Assembly (NCBI RefSeq): GCF_027920745.1
Contig: NZ_JAQIBB010000051.1
Span: 1-34,888 of the forward strand
Origin: Gallibacterium faecale
GTDB lineage: Bacteria > Pseudomonadota > Gammaproteobacteria > Enterobacterales > Pasteurellaceae
Direction of reading: 5' to 3'
DNA: 34,888 nt
Shown: one piece after another, positions 17,148 to 28,340 of the stretch
Numbering within the stretch: position 1 is the stretch's first letter
Layout of the letters: the number at the start of each line of letters is the position of its first letter
The notes under the pieces: generated by a model
Database searches by the model: none
The model's input: only the letters and a program-made list of their open reading frames with translations
What the model was told of the DNA's origin: nothing
Position numbers and translations under genes: made by a program

Positions 17148-17888
17148 ATGTCAACAATTGGAAGAATTCATTCATTTGAGTCATGCGGTACCGTAGATGG
17201 ACCCGGAATTCGTTTTATCCTTTTTATGCAAGGCTGTTTAATGCGTTGCAAATATTGTCATAACCGAGATACATGGGATTTACACGGTGGTAAGGATATT
17301 ACTGTGGAAGAACTTATGAAAGAAGTCGTGACTTACCGCCATTTTATGAATGCGTCTGGCGGTGGCGTAACAGCTTCTGGTGGTGAAGCAATTTTACAAG
17401 CTGAGTTTGTGCGAGATTGGTTCCGTGCTTGTAAAGAGCAAGGAATTAATACTTGTTTAGATACTAATGGTTTTGTCCGTCATTATGATCATATTATTGA
17501 TGAATTATTAGATGTGACTGATCTTGTATTGCTCGATTTAAAACAACTAGATGACACCATTCACCAAAATCTTATCGGTGTGCCGAATAAACGCACGTTA
17601 GAATTTGCTAAATATTTAGAAAAGCGTAATCAAAAAACATGGATTCGTTATGTAGTCGTGCCGGGCTATACCGATGATGAGCACTCTGTCCAATTATTAG
17701 GCGAATTCATTAAAGATATGAAGAATATCGAGAAAGTCGAGTTACTCCCTTATCATCAACTAGGTAAACATAAATGGGAAACCCTTGGCTTAAAATATGA
17801 ACTCGAAGATGTTAAGCCACCAACAAAGGAATCATTAGAAAAAATTAAAGCACATCTTGAATCTTTTGGCTTAACTGTAAAATATTAA
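17148..17888 (+). CDS. pflA: Pyruvate formate-lyase activating enzyme (radical SAM)
   Basis: PflA uses S-adenosylmethionine and a 4Fe-4S cluster to install the glycyl radical on pyruvate formate-lyase for anaerobic metabolism. From the ATG at 17148 the protein is 246 residues, starting MSTIGRIHSFESCGTVDGPG like E. coli. The cluster motif CX3CX2C is Cys30, Cys34 and Cys37 (GCLMRCKYCH), and NASGGGVTASGGEA is the SAM-binding region. The open frame extends back to 17022, but those 42 residues resemble nothing in the family. Unusually, pflB and focA are not upstream; galE follows 26 bases later. Confidence 0.94.
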   Translation: MSTIGRIHSFESCGTVDGPGIRFILFMQGCLMRCKYCHNRDTWDLHGGKDITVEELMKEVVTYRHFMNASGGGVTASGGEAILQAEFVRDWFRACKEQGINTCLDTNGFVRHYDHIIDELLDVTDLVLLDLKQLDDTIHQNLIGVPNKRTLEFAKYLEKRNQKTWIRYVVVPGYTDDEHSVQLLGEFIKDMKNIEKVELLPYHQLGKHKWETLGLKYELEDVKPPTKESLEKIKAHLESFGLTVKY

Positions 17889-17914
17889 TTCATTTACATC
17901 TAAAGGAGGCCACC

Positions 17915-18931
17915 ATGGCTGTATTGGTAACAGGTGGAGCTGGTTATATAGGCTCACATACTGTCGTAGAATTATTAAATGCAAATAAAGAAGTCATCGT
18001 TTTAGATAATCTTTGTAATTCATCCGCAAAATCGTTAGATCGTGTTAAACAAATTACTGGAAAATCCGTCACCTTTTATCAAGGCGATGTGTTAGATCGT
18101 GCATTATTAAAACGTATTTTTGCTGAACATAAGATTGAATCTGTGATTCACTTTGCAGGTTTAAAAGCCGTAGGTGAAAGTGTCACCAAACCAATCGAAT
18201 ACTATCGTAATAATGTTGAAGGCTCACTTACTTTATTAGATGAAATGCGTCAGGCTGGCGTATTTAATTTTGTATTTAGCTCATCTGCAACCGTATATGG
18301 TGATCCTGAAATTATTCCAATTACTGAATCTTGCAAAGTTGGTGGAACAACCAATCCTTATGGCACATCTAAATTTATGGTAGAACGTATCATTATGGAT
18401 GTCGTCAAAGCAATTCCACAATTTAGTATGACTATCTTACGTTACTTCAATCCAGTTGGTGCTCACGAAAGTGGTTTAATTGGTGAAGATCCAAATGGTA
18501 TTCCAAATAATCTTCTACCTTATATTAGCCAAGTTGCAATTGGTAAATTACAACAACTTTCGGTATTTGGTAGCGATTACCCAACCCATGATGGTACTGG
18601 TGTACGTGATTATATTCACGTTGTCGATTTAGCGATCGGTCACTTAAAAGCATTAGATCGTCATGAAAATGATGCTGGATTACATATCTACAATCTTGGT
18701 ACAGGAACTGGTTATTCGGTGTTAGATATGGTTCATGCGTTTGAAAAAGTCAACAATATCAAAATTCCATATCGTTTAACTGATCGTCGTCCAGGTGATA
18801 TCGCAACTTGTTATTCTGATCCATCACTTGCTTTAAAAGAACTTGGTTGGAAAACTGAGCGTGGTTTAGAACAAATGATGAAAGATACTTGGAATTGGCA
18901 AAAAAATAATCCTAATGGGTATCGTGACTAA
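17915..18931 (+). CDS. galE: UDP-glucose 4-epimerase
   Basis: GalE interconverts UDP-galactose and UDP-glucose, supplying galactose for lipooligosaccharide. The 338-residue protein is an extended SDR enzyme: NAD-binding GGAGYIGSH at residues 7-15, the SSSATVYG catalytic Ser/Thr region, the YGTSK Tyr-Lys pair, and RYFNPVGAHESG. AAAGGAGG, a near-perfect ribosome-binding site, lies 5 bases before the ATG. It has no gal operon partners here; it stands between pflA and the ampG-like gene. The order galE-ampG-adk also occurs, as far as I recall, in Haemophilus influenzae. Confidence 0.95.
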   Translation: MAVLVTGGAGYIGSHTVVELLNANKEVIVLDNLCNSSAKSLDRVKQITGKSVTFYQGDVLDRALLKRIFAEHKIESVIHFAGLKAVGESVTKPIEYYRNNVEGSLTLLDEMRQAGVFNFVFSSSATVYGDPEIIPITESCKVGGTTNPYGTSKFMVERIIMDVVKAIPQFSMTILRYFNPVGAHESGLIGEDPNGIPNNLLPYISQVAIGKLQQLSVFGSDYPTHDGTGVRDYIHVVDLAIGHLKALDRHENDAGLHIYNLGTGTGYSVLDMVHAFEKVNNIKIPYRLTDRRPGDIATCYSDPSLALKELGWKTERGLEQMMKDTWNWQKNNPNGYRD

Positions 18932-18963
18932 TCAATTTAAATAATCAAACTTCGGAGTAACTA

Positions 18964-20232
18964 ATGCCAGTAAATACCTCGTTAATGCAACAAATTTTCA
19001 GTCGAAATATGCTTATCTGTGTGTTTACTGGTTTTAGTTCTGGCTTACCTCTCTATATTTTAGTTAGCTTAATTCCTTATTGGCTAAGAACAGAAAATGT
19101 CGATCTAAAAACAATCGGCTTATTTACCTTAATTGGTTTACCTTATACGTGGAAATTTTTATGGTCGCCTGCATTAGACCGCTTTGTACTCCCTTTTCTT
19201 GGCCGGCGGCGAGGCTGGACACTCATCTTACAGCTACTACTTATTACCACATTATCTTGCTTTGCTTGGCTTGAACCACAACAAAACATTCCAACCATCG
19301 CCACTCTAGCAACCATCGTCGCTTTTTTTTCTGCCTCTCAAGATATTGTATTAGACGCCTATCGCCGTGAAATTTTAACTGACCAAGAACTAGGTTTAGG
19401 AAACTCCATTCATGTGAATGCCTATCGCTTAGCAGGCTTAATTCCCGGTTCTCTCTCTATTTTCTTAACTGCTTATTATAGTTGGCAAAGTGTCTTTATC
19501 ATTACCGCCTTATTTATGTTACCCGGTGTATTAGCTACACTATTAATCGCTAGAGAACCACAAATTGTTACTCAATCCCGTAGTTTAAAAGAAAATATCA
19601 TTAATCCATTCGTAGAGTTTTATCAACGAAAAGGCGTTAAAGGGATGATTACCGTATTAGCCTTTATGTGCTTATATAAATTAGGCGATACTATGGCGAC
19701 GGCATTGATGACACCTTTCTATGTTGATATGGGATACAGCAGTCTTGATATTGCTTTAGTGGCGAAAAATGCAGGATTATGGCCAATGATTATTGCTAGT
19801 TTGGTCGGTGGCATCATTATGCTAAAAATTGGTATTAATCGAGCGTTATGGTTATTTGGTTTTGTACAAATCATCACAATTCTCGGTTTTGCCTGGCTCG
19901 CGAGCTTCGGTAAATTTACTCATATTGGTACATTTGAATTAATCGCATTAGCGATTGTGGTTGGTGGTGAATATATTGGTGTTGGCTTAGGCACATCCGC
20001 TTTTGTCGCTTTTATGGCAAGAGAAACAAACCCACTTTATACCGCAACCCAATTAGCCCTATTTACCAGTTTAGCCGCATTACCAAGATCGCTAATTAGC
20101 TCAAGTGCTGGCTGGTTAATTGAACAATTAGGTTACTACCATTTCTATTGGCTCTGTTTTATGTTAGCCATCCCGGGAATGTTATGCTTATTTTGGGTAG
20201 CACCTTATAAAGATTCAACAACTAAACAATAA
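18964..20232 (+). CDS. ampG: AmpG-family muropeptide permease (MFS)
   Basis: AmpG imports anhydro-muropeptides released during cell-wall turnover for recycling. The 422-residue protein is hydrophobic throughout, with about 12 transmembrane segments. Family motifs are FTGFSSGLPLYILVSLIPYWL near the start, PYTWKFLWSPALDRF in the second segment, and SASQDIVLDAYRREIL, all AmpG hallmarks. It lacks the long C-terminal extension of E. coli AmpG. It starts 32 bases after the galE stop behind CGGAG and has no clear terminator before the repeat element upstream of adk. Confidence 0.88.
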   Translation: MPVNTSLMQQIFSRNMLICVFTGFSSGLPLYILVSLIPYWLRTENVDLKTIGLFTLIGLPYTWKFLWSPALDRFVLPFLGRRRGWTLILQLLLITTLSCFAWLEPQQNIPTIATLATIVAFFSASQDIVLDAYRREILTDQELGLGNSIHVNAYRLAGLIPGSLSIFLTAYYSWQSVFIITALFMLPGVLATLLIAREPQIVTQSRSLKENIINPFVEFYQRKGVKGMITVLAFMCLYKLGDTMATALMTPFYVDMGYSSLDIALVAKNAGLWPMIIASLVGGIIMLKIGINRALWLFGFVQIITILGFAWLASFGKFTHIGTFELIALAIVVGGEYIGVGLGTSAFVAFMARETNPLYTATQLALFTSLAALPRSLISSSAGWLIEQLGYYHFYWLCFMLAIPGMLCLFWVAPYKDSTTKQ

Positions 20233-20282
20233 ATGTAAGTTTAGGCTTGAGTTTACTAACACATACAGGTAAGGTACTGATC

Positions 20283-20375
20283 GTCATTTGAGTTCAAAAT
20301 AATGCTCAGTGACTATGCCTTGTTGTACGATGTGTATTGGTTTTGGCTTGTTATTTTATTTTGAACTTAAACAAC
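20283..20375 (+). repeat. MITE-like element, copy A (upstream of adk)
   Basis: A member of a degenerate family of about 95-bp elements. The left end GTCATTTGAGTTCAAAATAA (20283-20302) and the reverse complement of the right end (20356-20375) agree at 17 of 20 positions. The interior aligns well with copy E read on the other strand (shared AGTGAC, GGTTTT and TTTTGAACTTAAA blocks). It ends 27 bases before the adk start, so adk's leader is largely element DNA. Confidence 0.7.
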
Positions 20376-20402
20376 TATATTTTTTATACAAGAGGTCATT
20401 TT

Positions 20403-21047
20403 ATGAAAATCATTCTTTTAGGTGCACCAGGTGCAGGAAAAGGTACACAAGCACAATTTATTATGAACAAATATGGCATTCCACAAATTTCTACTGGGGA
20501 TATGCTTCGTGCAGCAATCAAAGCTGGGACTGAATTAGGTAAAAAAGCAAAAGTTTTGATGGATGCAGGACAATTAGTACCAGATGATTTAATCATCGCC
20601 TTAGTGCAAGATCGTGTGGCACAACCTGATTGTGCAAAAGGTTTCCTATTAGATGGTTTCCCTCGCACTATTCCACAAGCAGATGCATTAAAAGCAGCGG
20701 GTATTGCGATTGATTTCGTCTTAGAATTTGATGTGCCTGATGAAGTGATTGTAGAACGTATGAGTGGTCGTCGTGTGCACCCAGCTTCAGGTCGTAGCTA
20801 CCATATCGTGTATAACCCACCAAAAGTAGAAGGTAAAGATGATGTGACTGGTGAAGATTTAATTATTCGTGCTGATGACAAACCAGAAACTGTATTAGAT
20901 CGTTTAAAAGTTTATCATTCAACCACTAAACCTTTAGTTGATTACTATTCTAAAGAAGCTGCAAACGGTAAAACCCAATATTTCCGCCTAGACGGTACCC
21001 TACCAGTGGAACAAGTCAGCGCAAAATTAACTGAGATTTTGGGGTAA
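20403..21047 (+). CDS. adk: Adenylate kinase
   Basis: Adk interconverts ATP plus AMP with two ADP and is essential for adenylate balance. The protein is 214 residues, the standard long form. The P-loop GAPGAGKGT occupies residues 7-15; next come the AMP-binding STGDMLRAA, LDGFPRT, and a LID domain without zinc cysteines (HPASGRSYHIVYNPP). The frame extends back to 20337, but MKIILLGAPG at 20403 is the conserved start with AGAGG upstream. A hairpin terminator at 21061 separates it from the hsd operon. Confidence 0.97.
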   Translation: MKIILLGAPGAGKGTQAQFIMNKYGIPQISTGDMLRAAIKAGTELGKKAKVLMDAGQLVPDDLIIALVQDRVAQPDCAKGFLLDGFPRTIPQADALKAAGIAIDFVLEFDVPDEVIVERMSGRRVHPASGRSYHIVYNPPKVEGKDDVTGEDLIIRADDKPETVLDRLKVYHSTTKPLVDYYSKEAANGKTQYFRLDGTLPVEQVSAKLTEILG

Positions 21048-21060
21048 CAATTTTTCTGTC

Positions 21061-21105
21061 AAAAACCTAATATTCTTATTCAATTAAGTTGATTAGGTTT
21101 TTTTT
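21061..21105 (+). terminator. Rho-independent terminator of adk
   Basis: AAAAACCTAAT (21061-21071) pairs with ATTAGGTTTTT (21092-21102) and the strand runs on into T residues. It isolates adk from the restriction-modification operon starting 39 bases later. Confidence 0.85.
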
Positions 21106-21143
21106 ATGTAAGCATATAAATAGCATTAACCAAGGAGCAAAAA

Positions 21144-22865
<1,722 letters not shown>

Positions 22866-22866
<1 letters not shown>

Positions 22867-24146
22867 TGAGTGAGTGGAAAAAGTATAAACTCGGTGAAAT
22901 TTTTGACTTTACCACAGGAAAATTAGACTCTAATCAGGCTATAGAAAAAGGAAAATATCCTTTTTTTACTTGCTCCCCCACTACTTTATCTATTGATAGT
23001 TATGCGTTTGATACTGAAGCAGTACTACTAGCAGGTAATAACGCAAATGCAATTTACCCTATAAAGTATTATAGTGGGAAGTTTAATGCTTATCAAAGAA
23101 CTTATGTGATCACACCTAAAAAAGATAAAGAAATAGATTTAAAATGGTTTTATTTTAAACTGCATGAAATCATTAATAATTTATCAAAACAATCATCTGG
23201 TACTGCAACAAAATTTTTAACTAAAAAAATATTATCTCACTATGAGATTAATATTCCAGATATTAACATACAGAAAAAGATTACTAATATATTGTGGAAT
23301 TTAGACAACAAAATCCAACTCAACATCGAAACCAACCAAACCTTAGAAGCCATTGCCCAAGCTATATTTAAGCATTGGTTTATTGACTTTGCACCGGTAC
23401 ACGCTAAAGCCGAGGCATTGGCTGAAGGTAAAACAGTCGAGCAAGCCGAACTGGCAGCCATGGCAAGTATTAGCGGAAAAACAGGACAACAAATCATTGA
23501 GCTTGCCCAAACCAACCCACAAGCTTATCAACAACTGCAACAAACCGCCGCTGCATTCCCAAGTGAATTTGAGAAAAGTGAGTTAGGTTTGGTACCAAAG
23601 GGGTGGGAAATTTCAACATTTAAAGATTATGCAACGTTTGTAAAGGGTAAAAAACCTAAAAATATTTACCTAAAACAGGAGGGTGAGTTATTGCCACATA
23701 TTTTAGTATCAAGTTTAAATGGAGAATATAAAGAGTTCGCAAATCCTGAAAATATGACTTTAGTTTCGTCACATGAAACGATTATGTTAATGGATGGTTC
23801 GGGGTCTGGAAAAATTTCTATTGGTCATGATGGCATTATCGGTTCCACATTAGCAAAATTAAAACTTAATGATAAAAAATATTGGGCTTTTATTTATTTA
23901 TTTTTATCTTCAAAAACAGATGATATTCAAAATAACACAACTGGAGCAGCAATTCCTCATACAGACAAAAATCGAGTTTATGGGTATCCAATAAGCATGC
24001 CGAATGATAAGCTATTGAATTTAATAAACAAATTGTTAGATGGAATTTTTTCTAAAATTCAAGTTCACACAAATGAAAACCAAACTCTAGCCAAAACCAG
24101 AGATACCCTATTACCAAAATTATTAAGTGGGGAGATCGAACTATGA
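22866..24146 (+). CDS. hsdS: Type I restriction-modification specificity subunit HsdS
   Basis: HsdS chooses the bipartite target sequence for the HsdM/HsdR complex. The 426-residue protein has two target-recognition domains: one at about residues 1-150 and one at about 235-390. They are separated by a conserved helical spacer (NQTLEAIAQAIFKHWFIDF and the following alanine-rich stretch) and closed by a second helical repeat ending KLLSGEIEL. The ATG overlaps the hsdM stop (TGATG), so translation is coupled. The recognition domains look more AT-rich than the spacer, as expected for exchanged modules. I cannot infer the target sequence. Confidence 0.93.
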
Positions 24147-25179
24147 GTAAATCTCCCTACTTAGAAAGAAAATTTATTGAGGAACTGAATGAAGAAGGAA
24201 TAATTCAGATCAGGGGGTATGAATTCTTTAGAGATAAAATTTTGAGCGAGTTTGAGCCTGAGGGATATAAAATAGCATTTAATGATTGGAAAGAAGAAAG
24301 AAGGCAAAGGTTACTAGAACTAGCAGATAATATATTGAATGATTTTGATAATAAAGATCGGTTTCAAAGGTTAAGAGAACCATATAAAAGAGATATGATA
24401 ATCCCTTTTGTTGGAGCTGGTTTATCTATCCCATCAGGTTTACCGTCATGGGTAAATTTTCTAAAAAAAGTATGTCAAGAAATAGACGTAAATGTTGAAG
24501 AACTTAATCAATTAATCTCTACAGGAGAATTCGAAAAAGCAGCTGAACTTTTGGAACAAAATGATCATCGATATTTACAGGAGCAACTAGAGAATATATT
24601 TGGAAAGGATTTTGAATTTAATAAAATTGACGGTGTCATTTGTCGCCTCCCCGAGTTTTTTGGTAAATCTTCATTGGTTACAACAAATTATGATAACCTT
24701 ATAAAAATCATTTATGAACATTCTGGACTTCATTTTTCTGAATATTTATTAGGATTAGAACATTCTGTTTATTCAAGACATATTAGAGAGGGTAAAAGAA
24801 AAGAGTACTTCTAAAGTTGCATGGAACGTATCATAGCAAAAAGCAAAGAATATTGACGGCATCAGACTACAGCAAACATTATGATGAAAATAATGATTTT
24901 AAAGAGTGTATTAAGGCACTATTTAATCAATCAATGATTTTTCTGGGGTGTAGTCTTTCTGCAGATAGAGTTATCTCAGAGTTTACCGAAATAGTTGCAT
25001 CAACAGATCAAGATAATTTACCCAAACATTATGCGTTTTTATCTTGTCAAAATTTAGAGAAAAATGATCGTAAGGAGAAACGTGAGTCATTAAATAAAGC
25101 CAATATATACCCCATTTGGTATAAAGGCGATCATGATGAATGTATAGAAGCATTGTTTGAAAAATTAGCTGAGGAATAA
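24143..25179 (+). pseudogene. SIR2-like gene embedded between hsdS and hsdR, split by a frameshift
   Basis: Two open frames make one SIR2-like protein of about 345 residues: 24143-24814 (223 aa) and, one frame earlier, 24817-25179 (open from 24796). The first has the NAD-binding signature PFVGAGLSIPSGLPSW at about residues 88-103 and TTNYDNLI, the catalytic Asn region; the second begins at KLHGTYHS, the catalytic His region. The frames meet in an A-rich stretch (24796-24811), and one extra base there would rejoin them. Its ATG overlaps the hsdS stop (ATGA), and hsdR starts 2 bases after its stop, so it is an integral operon member. SIR2-like proteins in this setting are typically NAD-depleting defence effectors; that role is inference. 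Sequencing error or programmed frameshifting are alternatives. Confidence 0.82.
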
Positions 25180-25181
25180 CC

Positions 25182-28100
25182 ATGAAAATCAATGAATCCA
25201 CCATCGAAAACCAAGCTATTGATACCCTACAAAATCTTGGTTGGCAATATGCTTATGGTAAAGAAGTTTTGGCTGATTGCGCCTTTCCTTGGCGAGAAAA
25301 TACTAAAGAGGTTATTTTAAAACCGATCTTAGCCGAGGCAATTAAAAGACTTAATCCACAACTCCCTGACTCTGCCATAGATGAAGTCGTAAAAACAGCG
25401 ACTCAAACTGATATTCTTACGCTATCTGAACAAAACAAACATTTCTATCACTATTTAAAACAAGGTGTTCCCATTAGCTATATCAATGCAGACGGAGAGG
25501 AAAAACACGAATACGCCCGTTTAATTGATTTTCAGACAGCCACTAATAATCACTGCTTAATTGTCAATCAATTAGAAATTAGCGGAAAGCGTGGCAAGCG
25601 AATTCCTGATTTAATCGCTTTTATCAATGGCTTACCTTTGGTGGTGTTTGAATTTAAAAATCCACTGGATGTACAGGCTGATTTAAGCAAGGCCTTTAAT
25701 CAATTACGCACCTATCAAGACGATATTGCCGATCTGTTTATCTATAATCAATTACAGGTTATTTCCGATGGAACTACGGCTCGTATCGGCTCTTTAACTG
25801 CGGATTATGAGCGATTTTTACCTTGGCGAGTGGTTGATGAGAAAAATAATAGCCAACGCATTACTTTTGAAGATGAATTAGACGGCTTACTCAAAGGTTT
25901 AATGACGCCAACCAATTTATTGGATTATATTCAATACTTTATTGTTTTTGAAAACAACAATAAGGGCTTACCGATTAAAAAATCTGCCGCCTATCATCAA
26001 TATTACGGGGTCAATGAAGCGATAGAATGCACCATTGCCGCTAATCAAACGCATAGCCAAAAAATCGGTGTAGTGTGGCATACGCAAGGTTCGGGGAAAT
26101 CGCTTTCGATGCTCTTTTATGCCGGAAAATTGATTAGCCAACCTGAACTTAAAAATCCGACCATTGTCGTGGTAACTGATCGCAACGATTTAGACGGACA
26201 GCTATATACGACTTTTTGCAATGGCAAAGATACTATCCGACAAACACCTATCCAAGCCGATGGACGGGAAGAACTGCGCACAGAACTGGCAAAGCGTGAA
26301 AGTGGCGGAATTATTTTTACTACTATTCAAAAATTTGCCTTGCTGGATAATGAAAACAAACACCCGGCATTAAACGAACGACACAATATTATTGTGATTA
26401 GTGATGAGGCTCACCGTTCACAATATGGTTTTAATGCCAAATTAAATGAGCGTGGCGAATATCGTACCGGCTATGCCAAACATTTGCGTGATGCCCTACC
26501 TAATGCTTCATTTATTGGCTTTACTGGTACACCAATTAGCCTAGAAGATAAAGACACACAAGAGGTTTTTGGGCGTTATGTATCCATTTATGATATTCAA
26601 GATGCGGTAGATGACGGTGCTACCGTGCCGATTGTGTATGAGGCAAGGCAAATTCCACTGCGGGAAAGTGCCGAATTTGTACAGGCGGTTAATGAGGCAC
26701 AAGACTTGATTGATGATGACGAGAACAGCTATAACTTCCGCCTCAGAGAACAATTATTGGGGGCTGACAGTCGCCTGCAAAAATTAGCTGAAGATTTGGT
26801 ACAACATTTTGAACAACGCAATGAGCTAAGCGAAGGTAAAGCCATGATTGTGGTAATGAGTCGCCAAATTTGCGTGAAGCTATATCAACAGATTGTTGCA
26901 TTACGCCCGGAGTGGCACAGCGATGATGTCATGCAAGGTGCCATTAAAATTGTAATGACCGGCTCTGCCAGTGATCCTGAAGAGATGCAAAAGCATATCT
27001 ACTCTTCAACCGATAAAAAAATCTTGGAAAAACGCTTTAAAGATCCTGATGATCCGCTAAAAATGGTGATTGTGCGGGATATGTGGCTGACCGGTTTTGA
27101 TGCACCGTGTTGTCATACCATGTATATTGATAAACCGATGCAAGGGCATAATTTGATGCAAGCCATTGCTCGGGTAAACCGAGTATTTAAAAATAAAAGC
27201 CGTGATAACGGCGGTTTGATTGTTGATTATGTAGGTTTAGCCGATGAACTGAAAAAAGCCACTCGTACTTATACCAATGCCGGTGGTAGAAGTGATGTTA
27301 AAACAGATGTGCATACCATTTTTCATAAAATGGAAGAATACATCAGTATTATCAGGGGGCAATTTGCTACACCGGTTGACGGCAAAATTATTGATGTTCA
27401 GCACGCTTTAACATTAACCGAACCGAACAAAGTTTTGGCGGAAGTCCGTAAAGCCGCTTCACATATTTTGGGCTTGGATCGTGTCAATCCACCCAAAGAT
27501 AACGAATCCTCTACCCCACGCAAGAATGCGTTTTTACAAGCCATCCGACTGGCAAAAAAAGGTTTTTCTTTATGCGGTACGCTACCTGAAAGTAAAGCAT
27601 ACCAGCTAGAATTGGCTTTTTATGATGCAGTACGAGGCACAATTGTTAAAGCGGAAAATCAAGGCTCAACAAAAACACCAAAAGAAAAGCAATTGGCATT
27701 ATTAAAATTACTAAACCGAGCAATACAATCCGATGCCGTCGTTGATCTGTTTGATTTATTGGAGCAAGACTATCCGCATATCGATTTATTATCCGAAGAC
27801 TTTTTAGGCATTGTCAAAGAAAGCGACAGCCCGGATTTATGGGCAAGTACCCTTGAAGGATATTTAAAAAGCGAAATTAGAGATAAAGCCTCACGCCACT
27901 TGGCAACTCAAAAACGCTTTGAGGAAAAGCTCAAACAGGCAATGAACCAATACCATAACCACAATTTAACCGTGATGGAAATTATCACCGAGTTGGTGGA
28001 AATGGCTAAAGCGTTACAGGCAGAATTGGCAAAAGGTCAGCAATTAGGTTTAAATTCGGCAGAATTGGCTTTTTATGAAGCACTGGCACAAAATCAAAGT

Positions 28101-28340
28101 GCAGTCGATTTAATGGGCGATCAAGGTTTGATTAAATTGGCTCAAGAAGTGACACAAACGCTAAAAAAATCCATCAGTATCGACTGGCAACATAAAGAGT
28201 CTGTGCGTGCCAAAATGCGAGTATTGATTCGCCGTGTGTTGCTCAAATATAAATATCCGCCTGACTTACAAACTCAAGCAATTGAATTTGTATTGGAACA
28301 AGCTGAGGTCGTGGCGGAGGAACTCTCATCTAAACCTTAG
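25182..28340 (+). CDS. hsdR: Type I restriction endonuclease subunit HsdR
   Basis: HsdR is the ATP-dependent translocase and nuclease subunit, active only with HsdM and HsdS. The 1052-residue protein is intact. The N-terminal PD-(D/E)xK nuclease has Asp143 (IPDLIAF) and Glu157/Lys159 (FEFKN). Walker A is GSGKS at 303-307, the DEAH box is at 408-411, and later helicase motifs include GFTGTPIS, QAIARVNR and DNGGLIVDYVG. The start has GAGGAATAACC before the ATG. Its TAG stop (28338-28340) overlaps the bioC stop on the opposite strand, with no terminator visible. With hsdM OFF, neither modification nor restriction is expected. Confidence 0.96.
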   Translation: MKINESTIENQAIDTLQNLGWQYAYGKEVLADCAFPWRENTKEVILKPILAEAIKRLNPQLPDSAIDEVVKTATQTDILTLSEQNKHFYHYLKQGVPISYINADGEEKHEYARLIDFQTATNNHCLIVNQLEISGKRGKRIPDLIAFINGLPLVVFEFKNPLDVQADLSKAFNQLRTYQDDIADLFIYNQLQVISDGTTARIGSLTADYERFLPWRVVDEKNNSQRITFEDELDGLLKGLMTPTNLLDYIQYFIVFENNNKGLPIKKSAAYHQYYGVNEAIECTIAANQTHSQKIGVVWHTQGSGKSLSMLFYAGKLISQPELKNPTIVVVTDRNDLDGQLYTTFCNGKDTIRQTPIQADGREELRTELAKRESGGIIFTTIQKFALLDNENKHPALNERHNIIVISDEAHRSQYGFNAKLNERGEYRTGYAKHLRDALPNASFIGFTGTPISLEDKDTQEVFGRYVSIYDIQDAVDDGATVPIVYEARQIPLRESAEFVQAVNEAQDLIDDDENSYNFRLREQLLGADSRLQKLAEDLVQHFEQRNELSEGKAMIVVMSRQICVKLYQQIVALRPEWHSDDVMQGAIKIVMTGSASDPEEMQKHIYSSTDKKILEKRFKDPDDPLKMVIVRDMWLTGFDAPCCHTMYIDKPMQGHNLMQAIARVNRVFKNKSRDNGGLIVDYVGLADELKKATRTYTNAGGRSDVKTDVHTIFHKMEEYISIIRGQFATPVDGKIIDVQHALTLTEPNKVLAEVRKAASHILGLDRVNPPKDNESSTPRKNAFLQAIRLAKKGFSLCGTLPESKAYQLELAFYDAVRGTIVKAENQGSTKTPKEKQLALLKLLNRAIQSDAVVDLFDLLEQDYPHIDLLSEDFLGIVKESDSPDLWASTLEGYLKSEIRDKASRHLATQKRFEEKLKQAMNQYHNHNLTVMEIITELVEMAKALQAELAKGQQLGLNSAELAFYEALAQNQSAVDLMGDQGLIKLAQEVTQTLKKSISIDWQHKESVRAKMRVLIRRVLLKYKYPPDLQTQAIEFVLEQAEVVAEELSSKP

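Noticed and set aside
20361..20390. Promoter for adk from element A (TTGAAC, 18 bases, TATACA)
   Set aside because: The start point would fall after the AGAGG ribosome-binding site, leaving a leader of about six bases.
24817..25179. Independent 120-codon gene starting at TTG 24817
   Set aside because: Its first residues are the catalytic-His segment of the SIR2-like fold and its frame opens upstream of the TTG, so it is the 3' half of the split gene.
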